Below, one piece after another: positions 48,094-54,877 of a stretch of 64,000 bases of DNA (position 1 is the stretch's first letter; each line of letters opens with the position of its first letter). A program made the translations under genes and the position numbers. Below the pieces are notes generated by a model. That model was not told the DNA's origin. It made no database searches and saw only the letters and a program-made list of their open reading frames with translations. The stretch covers positions 1-64,000 of the forward strand of contig NZ_SLWS01000016.1 in assembly GCF_004345645.1 (NCBI RefSeq), given 5' to 3'. Source of the stretch: Actinocrispum wychmicini. GTDB lineage: Bacteria > Actinomycetota > Actinomycetes > Mycobacteriales > Pseudonocardiaceae.

Positions 48094-48849
48094 TCACTGG
48101 CGGCGCAGGCAGAGGACGTAGGATTCCAGGAGGTTGGGAATTCGACTCGTTTCCACTCCGTAGCGTGTGTACACCGTATACTTCTCCACTACGTAGTCGT
48201 GGGTGCTTCGGGCGACGCCGTTGCACGCTGAGCCGAGGGTTGTTCCGGTTTTGCGCGCCAGGATCTTGAAGGTGCCCGAGCCGCAGGGGGCTTTGACCAT
48301 TTGCGGGCTGGTGTCGGTGCCGTCGTTTCGTAGGCAGTCGCCAATTCCCGCCGAGTCCTCCGGGGCCGATTCCACCTTGGTCTCCGGTACCACCGGGGCC
48401 GGCGGGCTGTACGTGTACCGGTAGGTCGGCGGGGTATAGCTGTAGGAATACGTCGACGTGCTGGTGTCGGTGGTGTAGCTGGAATAGGTCGATGTGTCCG
48501 AGCTGCTGGCGCTGTTCGTCTTCGACGAGGAGTGTGACTGGGTGAACACCACGATTCCGCCCACCAGAATGGCGACGAAGCTGGCCACGAACCAGCCGGG
48601 CACCGGCGGCTTCGTGGATCCTTTCCGGAAGCGCAGCCGGACGAAGAGATCCGTTCCGTCCGAACCCTGGCCGCTCAGGCGTAACAGGCCGTTGTCCGGG
48701 CTCCCCGGTGGGATGCGAATGGTCAGTTCACGCATCCCGCTGGTGGCCGGCAGATAGATCGTCTTGACCGTGCCCCGGGCGGCTTCCCAGCGGTCGATCT
48801 CGACCTCCAGAACGTCACCGACGCGTGGTTCCTCAGGGTTCATGCTCAC
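48094..48849 (-). CDS. Membrane protein with DnaJ-C-terminal-like domain
   Basis: A 251-aa protein. Residues 1-75 (VGDVLEVEIDRWEAARGTVKTIYLPATSGMRELTIRIPPGSPDNGLLRLSGQGSDGTDLFVRLRF) match the DnaJ C-terminal beta-sandwich pattern of I+IPPG and LRL.GQG. Then one membrane helix (PGWFVASFVAILVGGIVVFT), a Ser/Tyr/Thr-rich linker and an outer domain with four cysteines (GDCLRNDG, APCGSGTF, SACNG, YVLCLRRQ). GTG 48849 after CGGAGC. A J-domain is absent. Unusual fusion; role unknown, perhaps envelope sensing. Confidence 0.72.
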   Translation of the reverse strand: MSMNPEEPRVGDVLEVEIDRWEAARGTVKTIYLPATSGMRELTIRIPPGSPDNGLLRLSGQGSDGTDLFVRLRFRKGSTKPPVPGWFVASFVAILVGGIVVFTQSHSSSKTNSASSSDTSTYSSYTTDTSTSTYSYSYTPPTYRYTYSPPAPVVPETKVESAPEDSAGIGDCLRNDGTDTSPQMVKAPCGSGTFKILARKTGTTLGSACNGVARSTHDYVVEKYTVYTRYGVETSRIPNLLESYVLCLRRQ

Positions 48850-49015
48850 GTTTCGCTCCGGAATATGTCGCAGGTGCCGCTATTCATCCCGCACCGACCA
48901 AAGGGAGAGTACCGTATGACATCGAGGCCGCGCAGCTATTTCGAGAAATCCGCGTTAATGCGAAATTGTCAATGGAAACCAGATGGCAGGCAGTTGGGAG
49001 CCGGATGGACGCGGG

Positions 49016-49654
49016 TCAGATCCGCCAGGCGGCGACGGGATGGCGGTCGACGCACAGACCGGCCAGAACGTGCTCGCGGACCAGGCCGCGCAGCCGCACC
49101 CGCCAGATCGCCGGCAGCCGGGTGAGCAGCTGGCATTCGCCGGTCATCGCCTGCGCCAACAGTTGGGTGCCGATCAGCTCGGCGACGATCCCCTCGGCCG
49201 CCTCACGGACGTTCGCGCCAGGCACGAGCTCACCGGCTCGTTCGGCCGCGATCAGCAGGTCGCGCACGACCATCACGCACCCGGCGAACTGACCCGCCGC
49301 GGCCACGTCGAACAGTTCCGCGTCCAGCACCAGCCGGCAGCCGGCCCGGATCACCGGGTCGATCCGCATCCGCTCGGCGATCTCGAAGGACAGGTCCACC
49401 AGCGCCTGTACGGGGCTGGTGCCGCGGGCGCACGTGTCGTGCTTGACCTCGTGCCACAGCATGGACTGCCGTTCGATCACCGCGACGGCGAGCGCGCTTT
49501 TCGACGGAAAATGGCAGTACAGTGCCCCTTTGCTCACCTCCGCGCGCGCACAGACCTCATGCAGGCTCGTACCGGCGAACCCGTCCCGGTCGAAGATCTC
49601 GGCCGCCGCGGCCACCAGGTTTCCCCGTGTTGTCAGGCCGTTGCGTTTGCTCAC
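49016..49654 (-). CDS. TetR family regulator, ArpA/ScbR (butyrolactone receptor) type
   Basis: A 212-aa protein. HTH: GNLVAAAAEIFDRDGFAGTSLHEVCARAEVSKGALYCHFPSKSALAVAVIERQ, close to ArpA/ScbR receptors (GA-Y-HF-SK). The C-terminal part matches in length. No butyrolactone synthase (AfsA) is near, so it may respond to another ligand or be an orphan. GTG at 49654. It is 42 nt downstream of the SnoaL-like gene, likely an operon with it. Confidence 0.82.
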   Translation of the reverse strand: MSKRNGLTTRGNLVAAAAEIFDRDGFAGTSLHEVCARAEVSKGALYCHFPSKSALAVAVIERQSMLWHEVKHDTCARGTSPVQALVDLSFEIAERMRIDPVIRAGCRLVLDAELFDVAAAGQFAGCVMVVRDLLIAAERAGELVPGANVREAAEGIVAELIGTQLLAQAMTGECQLLTRLPAIWRVRLRGLVREHVLAGLCVDRHPVAAWRI

Positions 49655-49696
49655 AGCTTCTCACCTCGTCGTCTGCCTGAACGTTGTCTGGCCGGA

Positions 49697-50128
49697 TCAG
49701 GCCATCGGCCGCACGAGCCGCGCGCGGCCGAGGGCGATCGCGGCGGTGAGGGTGTCCGACATCAGCCAGCACTCGCGCACCAGCCCGTCGCGTACCTCGA
49801 CCGAGATGACGAAATCCAGCGAGACCACCTCGGGGGAAGTGCCCACACGGCACCGGGCCCGGCCGAGGACCACCGCGTCGTCGCCGTCCACGACGAGCCG
49901 GCGCACGGCCAGCGCCTCCGGGGCCAGGGCGCCGAAGAACGACAGGAAGAAGGACTCCACCTCGCGGCGGGTTCGCCCGGCGCCGGCCGGTGGATCCGCC
50001 GGCAGGCTGGTCACCCGCCACCGCACCCGGGCCGCGAACAGCTGGGCCAGGCCGGCGGCGTCGCGCGCGCCGAACCGCCCGAGCAGGAGCTGGACCACCT
50101 CGAGGGTGGACAGTGGTCGCAAGCTCAC
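49697..50128 (-). CDS. SnoaL/NTF2-like protein
   Basis: A 143-aa protein with an NTF2-like cone fold pattern: STLEVVQLLLGRFGARDAAGLAQLFAARVRWRV, RTRREVESFFLSFFGALA, VVDGDDAVVLGRARCRV, VEVRDGLVRECWLMSD. Members are polyketide cyclases, isomerases or ligand-binding proteins. GTG 50128 with AGGAGG about 11 nt upstream. Next to a butyrolactone-receptor-like gene, it may share its control. Confidence 0.75.
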   Translation of the reverse strand: MSLRPLSTLEVVQLLLGRFGARDAAGLAQLFAARVRWRVTSLPADPPAGAGRTRREVESFFLSFFGALAPEALAVRRLVVDGDDAVVLGRARCRVGTSPEVVSLDFVISVEVRDGLVRECWLMSDTLTAAIALGRARLVRPMA

Positions 50129-50508
50129 CTGGGCGGCGCCTCCTCGTACGTCCGTCGGACGACACTCCGTAATCGGACCGTAGCAGGGTGGTGGAACAAT
50201 GCGGGTGGCGTGCACATCGAATTCGTCTGAATCCCCTCCAGCTACCGACCAAACGGCCGATCAGGAGTTGTGAATCAGTCAGATCCAGTGATTCTCGCGA
50301 CATGGGTACAAAGACCCTGGACGGAGTTCGGCGACAGCAGTGGAGTTCTCCGGGTTTCACCCGAAGAGCCGAGCCGTTCGGTTTGCGCCGATGGGACACT
50401 TGTTCGGACGTCCCACGTTTCATTGTCGATGCCGGCCTCGTTGGATTCCCGCGGTATCGCCGCGGTTCACCTTTCTTCGCCCGCCTGCGTTTCACCGGAA
50501 TCGAGGCA
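50129..50508. other. Intergenic region, no gene seen
   Basis: 380 bp. The left end must hold the promoter for the SnoaL-TetR pair. Frames crossing it have no protein-like features. It runs into the decayed XRE gene. Confidence 0.4.
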
Positions 50509-50854
50509 ATGACGACCCGACCGGGATCCGCCCACGTACCGACGCCATTGCCGCGGCTGATCACCCAGCTGCGTGGCCACTTTGGGCCAGTCGCAGGTCA
50601 GGCTGGCCGAGACGTCCGGGAACGAGGCGGTGACCGAGCCGAGATATCCCGCTGGGAACGCGGGAAACGCATCCCCGGGCCGTACTGGCGGAGGTGGCTG
50701 AGTGTGGTTTGGACGTGTCACCGGAACGGCTCGACCGGGCCGCCGGATTCGCTCGACGGGCACACCGCGCCGCTACGGGAAATTGGCCCTTATGACGCGG
50801 CCGACCGAGTGGGAATCACTGTCCACGGAAACCCCGGCGGGAATGGATCGCTGA
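50509..50854 (+). pseudogene. Decayed XRE regulator gene with several frameshifts
   Basis: Fragments of one XRE protein are read in changing frames: RPRTDAIAA, then LITQLRGHFG, then SQVRLAETSGNEAVT, then RAEISRWERGKRIPGPYWRRWLS, then DVSPERLDRAAGFARRAHRAATGNWPL before TGA at 50793. At 50792 ATG (overlapping) a 20-codon frame MTRPTEWESLSTETPAGMDR follows. The parts join in the right order to a HTH protein of about 95 aa. The remaining 137 bp to 50991 show nothing. Confidence 0.7.
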
Positions 50855-50991
50855 GCCGGTGGTCAGTCCATTGGACAGAAAGGACGTTCTGGCACGTGCC
50901 GAATTCTGATCGGAATCGCGACGATCGCGGACCCGACCAACGCCATGACGTACGTGCCGGCCACGGACTACATGGCGCCGAGCAGCGGGCC

Positions 50992-52221
50992 CTACCTGGT
51001 GATTCCGGTGTGGCCCAGTGAGTAGCGGCCGGGTTGCGGCCAGACGCACAGGCCGTGTGGGCCGGGGCCGACGGGGATGGTCTTGATCATTGAGCCGTCC
51101 TTGGTCGACATCACGTAGACGACATCGTTGTACCGGCCCGAGAGCCACAGTTGGCTGCCGTCGGCGGTTACGTTGCCCATGTCCGGGCTGCCGCCGCCGG
51201 GGATCCGCCACGTCGTGACCAGCGCGCCGGTGTACGCGTCCAGGACCGAGACGGTGCCCTCGTTGCGGTTCGTGACGTACAGCTGTTTCGCGTCCCGGGA
51301 AAGGTAAAGGCCGTGCGCGCCTTTTCCGGTCGGGATGAACCGGAGCACCTTGGTCGCCGCGCCGTCGATCACCCACAGGCCGTTGGCGTCCGAGTCGGCG
51401 ATGTAGTACACCGAACCGTCGGGCGCGAGCTTGATGTCCTGCGGGCCCATGTGGGTGTGCCGCACAGTCATGTCGATCATCCGCAGCACCTTGTGCGTGG
51501 CGACGTCGATCACCGCGACCCGGCCGGCGAACTCGCACGTGAACACCGCGGTCCGGCCGTCGGGGGAGAAGTCGGCGTGGTCGATGCCGCCGCACTCCGG
51601 GGTCGGCGTCTCGTCGTGCACCTTCCACGTCTTCGGGTCGTACCAGACGAGTTTGCGCATCCGTTCGGCGACCGAGATCGCATACTGACCGTCAGGTGTG
51701 AAATACATGTTGTAAGGGTCGACAACCGGGAACGCGGGTCCGGCTTGGCCGGTGCGCGCGTCGAACGACATCGCGCGGTCGGTCTTGTCGTCCGTGGCGT
51801 ACAGCGTGCGCATGTCCCACGACGGCACGACGTGCTGCAGTTCCCCGCCCACGTGGGTCTTGCCGACCACCTGGAACGTCGCCGGGTCGATCACCCACAC
51901 GTCACCGGACTTGTTGTGCGGCACGTAGACCAGCGGTTTGTCGCCCGCCACGGCCGGCAGCAGCATGCCCGCGCCCGCGGCCGCGTCGACGTTCTTCGGG
52001 TCCGTCACCGGCGGCATGCCGGGCAACGGGTTGCCGGCGCCCGGCGCGGGTGGGTTCGGCTGGCTCGGCAGGTTGGTCATCGGCGGCGCGCTGGGGTCGC
52101 CCATGTCCGGCATGTCGTGCATGTCGGCGTGGGCGTCCGGCGGTTTCGGCGCCGACGTGCATCCGGCGGCCAGCAGAGCGGCTGTCAACGCGACGGCGAG
52201 CGAGATCCTGGTTTTCGACAC
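50992..52221 (-). CDS. YncE-like beta-propeller lipoprotein
   Basis: A 409-aa exported lipoprotein (lipobox LLAAGC, Cys about 21). After it comes a short Met/His/Asp-rich segment (HADMHDMPDMGD) of a type that can bind copper. From residue 90 on, repeated blades are seen: VYVPHNKSGDVWVIDPATFQVVGK, RTLYATDDKTDRAMSFDART, RTAVFTCEFAGRVAVIDVATHKVLR, VYYIADSDANGLWVIDGAATKVLR, LYVTNRNEGTVSVLDAYTGALV, LWLSGRYNDVVYVMSTKDGSMIK. GTG 52221. One nt after the NodB gene, so coupled to it. Ligand unknown. Confidence 0.85.
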   Translation of the reverse strand: MSKTRISLAVALTAALLAAGCTSAPKPPDAHADMHDMPDMGDPSAPPMTNLPSQPNPPAPGAGNPLPGMPPVTDPKNVDAAAGAGMLLPAVAGDKPLVYVPHNKSGDVWVIDPATFQVVGKTHVGGELQHVVPSWDMRTLYATDDKTDRAMSFDARTGQAGPAFPVVDPYNMYFTPDGQYAISVAERMRKLVWYDPKTWKVHDETPTPECGGIDHADFSPDGRTAVFTCEFAGRVAVIDVATHKVLRMIDMTVRHTHMGPQDIKLAPDGSVYYIADSDANGLWVIDGAATKVLRFIPTGKGAHGLYLSRDAKQLYVTNRNEGTVSVLDAYTGALVTTWRIPGGGSPDMGNVTADGSQLWLSGRYNDVVYVMSTKDGSMIKTIPVGPGPHGLCVWPQPGRYSLGHTGITR

Positions 52222-52222
52222 G

Positions 52223-53020
52223 TCAGCCCATCAGTTTCGAGGCGGTCACGGGGGTCAGGCCGCGGTTGGCCAGGTCGGTGAGAATCCCCGGCAGTGCGGC
52301 GACGGTGCCCGGATGGCCGAGATGCATGCTCACCACGCTGCCGGCGGTCGCCGCGGTCACGGCTTTCCGGATCGCCGCCGCGCCCGGGTCACGCCAGTCC
52401 AATGAGTCGATGTCGTAGGACAGCACGTTGGCGTAGCCGGCCTTGCCGGCCTCCCGGAGTTCTTCGGCGTTCGCGTGCTGGCCCTGTGACTGCCGGAAGA
52501 ACGCGCCCGGCGAACCGGTCAGCTGGACCAGCCTGTCCCGGCAGCGCTCGATCTCGGCCAGCATCGGCTCCGGTTTGTACGTCGACAGGTTCGGGTGGCT
52601 CCACGTGTGGTTGCCCAGCTCGTGGCCACCGTCGAGGACCATTCGCGCGGCGTCCGGGCTGTCCTGCAGCCAGGTCCCGACGGCGAGCACGGTCACGTGC
52701 GCGTTGTGCTGCGCCAGCGCGGCGAGGACCTGGCGGGCGATACCGACGTCCCCGGCGCCGTGGAACGTCAGCGCCACCTCCGGACGCCCGCTCGCGGCGC
52801 GGACAAGCTCGGTCGCGGGGCCGCCGGCGGGTTTCGCCGCCGATGACAACGTTGACGACGGCGGCAGAGTGGTCGTTGACGATGCGGACGTGGGCACGGG
52901 CGGGGTGGGTCGTGTCTCGGGCGGCGCCGAGCACGCCGCCAGGGCGGCGGCCCCCAGCCCGAGTCCGATGAACCGGCGTCGGGGGACGGAGTTCGGCTGC
53001 TCGGAAACGGGACCCTCCAC
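52223..53020 (-). CDS. NodB-family polysaccharide deacetylase-like lipoprotein, altered active site
   Basis: A 265-aa protein. Signal PRRRFIGLGLGAAALAAC suggests a Tat-type lipoprotein. Motif 1, usually TFDDGP, is LTFHGAGD; motif 2 is GNHTWSHPN (zinc His pair present); motif 3 FRQSQGQHANAEEL; later LSYDIDSLDWRDPG and SMHLGHPG (His). So metal ligands may be partly kept but the catalytic Asp of motif 1 is changed. It may act on an unusual substrate or only bind. GTG 53020. Operon with the propeller lipoprotein. Confidence 0.82.
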   Translation of the reverse strand: MEGPVSEQPNSVPRRRFIGLGLGAAALAACSAPPETRPTPPVPTSASSTTTLPPSSTLSSAAKPAGGPATELVRAASGRPEVALTFHGAGDVGIARQVLAALAQHNAHVTVLAVGTWLQDSPDAARMVLDGGHELGNHTWSHPNLSTYKPEPMLAEIERCRDRLVQLTGSPGAFFRQSQGQHANAEELREAGKAGYANVLSYDIDSLDWRDPGAAAIRKAVTAATAGSVVSMHLGHPGTVAALPGILTDLANRGLTPVTASKLMG

Positions 53021-53123
53021 GGCTAGCTGGGACTTACCTGAACGTTATCTGGGAACGTCACAACACCGTTCACCAGGGCCGTCAAGTCCGAAACACGTGA
53101 AACGGCGGGAACGTCCGGGAACG

Positions 53124-53705
53124 TCACGACTTGGGTGCGGTTGTCAGGAGAAGTTCCGCCATGGCGCGGGCGTCCCTGCCCGCCTCGGCCGTGCCCTCGA
53201 TCGAGCTGACCACGGTCGCGCCTTCGATCAGCAGCAGCATGCGCCTGGCGTACCCGGCCGGTTCGGCGATGCCGCACTCGGCCAGCAGCCGGCGGAACAG
53301 GTCCAGGTACCGCGCCAGGTGCCGGCGCGGGATCGGGCCGGGCTTGGCCCGGGTCTCCACGGCCGCCTGCAGCACGCCGCAGCCCAGGTAGCCGTCTTCG
53401 GCGTACCAGCCGGTGAACATGTCGAACAGGGCCAGCACCCGGTCCGGGCCGGGTGGGACGTCCGCGATCCCGTGTTCGAGCCAGGCGTGGGTCCGGTCGC
53501 TGCGGTTCGCGACGACCGCTTCGACCAGGCCGGCCTTGGATCCGAAGTTCCGGTACACGGTGAGTTTCGACGCGCCCGCGTGCTGGGCGATCTCGTCCAC
53601 GCCGACCACGTGCACGCCCCGCTCATAGAACAGTTTCGACGCGCTGGCCAGGACCCTGGCCCTGGTCGCCTCGGGATCGATCGGGCTGCCCGCCTTCACC
53701 GGCAT
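53124..53705 (-). CDS. TetR family regulator
   Basis: A 193-aa protein. HTH at residues 14-60 (RARVLASASKLFYERGVHVVGVDEIAQHAGASKLTVYRNFGSKAGLVEAVV). Divergent from an MFS gene with a 47-bp gap holding a strong operator. Likely a repressor of both genes, released by the exported compound. Confidence 0.88.
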   Translation of the reverse strand: MPVKAGSPIDPEATRARVLASASKLFYERGVHVVGVDEIAQHAGASKLTVYRNFGSKAGLVEAVVANRSDRTHAWLEHGIADVPPGPDRVLALFDMFTGWYAEDGYLGCGVLQAAVETRAKPGPIPRRHLARYLDLFRRLLAECGIAEPAGYARRMLLLIEGATVVSSIEGTAEAGRDARAMAELLLTTAPKS

Positions 53706-53723
53706 GACACCATCCTAGCGCAA

Positions 53724-53754
53724 GATGAGATGGTACGTTACCGTCTTATCTCAT
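53724..53754. promoter_or_regulatory. TetR operator between tetR-like and MFS genes
   Basis: AGATGGTACGTTACCGTCT at 53728-53746 is a 19-bp dyad with one mismatch (arms AGATGGTA and TACCGTCT), nested in an outer repeat ATGAGAT (53724-53730) / ATCTCAT (53748-53754). The MFS ATG at 53753 lies in the outer arm, so binding would block both the promoter and the start. Confidence 0.75.
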
Positions 53755-54877
53755 GGGGGTTCCGGTTCGCAGGCTCTGGCTCGCGGTGCTGTGCGGCTAC
53801 ATGGCATTGGGTGCCACGTTGCAGGCACTGCCCACTTATGTGATCCAGCGGTTCCACGGCGGCGAAGCGGCCGCGGGGACCGCCGTGGGCATCGCTTTCC
53901 TTGCGACAGCGCTGGTTCGGCCGTTCGCCGGCCGGCTCGCGGACGCCGGGTTCGCCCATCCGGTGGTGGCCACGGGCGGTGTCCTCGCGGCGATCGGCGG
54001 CCTCGGGCACCTGGTGGCACCGAACCTCGGCACGCTCCTGGTGGCCCGTCTGGTGATGGGCGCGGGCGAGGCGGCACTGTTCTCCGGCGCGCAGCCGTGG
54101 GTGCTGGCGGGCACCCCGCCACAGCGCCGAGGGCGCGTGGCCGGGTGGTTCGGGCTGTCCATGTGGGGCGGCCTGGCGCTCGGCCCGGTCCTCGCGGTGG
54201 GCCTGAACGGCTGGCACGGGGTCGACGGGGTCTGGTGGGGTGTGGTCGCCTTTGCCGGGGTCGCGTCCGTGCTGGTCCTCACGTGCCGGGAGTCAGGTCG
54301 AGAGACCCGACGGCCCAACGGTTTCATCGCTCCGGCGGGGGCGATCCTGCCTGGTGTCGTGCTCGGCCTGGCCAGTTACGGCTACGGCACGGTCAGCGCG
54401 CTGATGGTGTTGCGGCTTCAGCACATTGGCGGCGAGAACGCGGCGCTCGCGTTGTTCGCCGCGGGTTTCCTGCTGATCCGGGCGTTCGGGTCGCCGTTGG
54501 TCGACCGGTACGGCGGTGGGCGAGCGGCGTCGGCGTCGCTCGTGGTGACGTCGGTCGGCTTGGCGGTCATCGGCTGGGCGCCGCCCATTGCCCTGGTGGG
54601 CGGGGTGATCGCGGGCGCGGGAGTCGCGTTGATGTACCCGGCCACGGTCGCGATCACCCTGGCCCGGGTGGACGCGTCCCGGCCGGGTGCGGCGGTGGGC
54701 GCGATGACTTCGTTCTGGGACCTGGGAATCATGGCCGCCGGCCCGCTCGGCGGAGTGGTCGCGGCCGGCATCGGATATCCGGCCGCGTTCACCGTCGCGG
54801 TGGCCGCGTGCTTGGCCGGGCTGGTCCTGACCGTGCGGTTACTGGCGAGAGATAAGCGTACGCAACTGGTTGAGTAG
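53753..54877 (+). CDS. MFS transporter
   Basis: A 374-aa exporter with about 12 helices (LWLAVLCGYMALGATLQALPTYVIQ; LVRPFAGRLADAGFAHPVV; WGGLALGPVLAVGLNG; LGIMAAGPLGGVVAAG). No ribosome-binding site is seen in front of ATG, so a leaderless mRNA is possible. Controlled by the divergent TetR. It overlaps the convergent LuxR gene by 39 nt. Confidence 0.85.
   Translation: MGVPVRRLWLAVLCGYMALGATLQALPTYVIQRFHGGEAAAGTAVGIAFLATALVRPFAGRLADAGFAHPVVATGGVLAAIGGLGHLVAPNLGTLLVARLVMGAGEAALFSGAQPWVLAGTPPQRRGRVAGWFGLSMWGGLALGPVLAVGLNGWHGVDGVWWGVVAFAGVASVLVLTCRESGRETRRPNGFIAPAGAILPGVVLGLASYGYGTVSALMVLRLQHIGGENAALALFAAGFLLIRAFGSPLVDRYGGGRAASASLVVTSVGLAVIGWAPPIALVGGVIAGAGVALMYPATVAITLARVDASRPGAAVGAMTSFWDLGIMAAGPLGGVVAAGIGYPAAFTVAVAACLAGLVLTVRLLARDKRTQLVE

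Noticed and set aside
50816..51628. A 270-codon minus-strand frame
   Set aside because: Different frame within the propeller gene, Arg-rich, no start signal.
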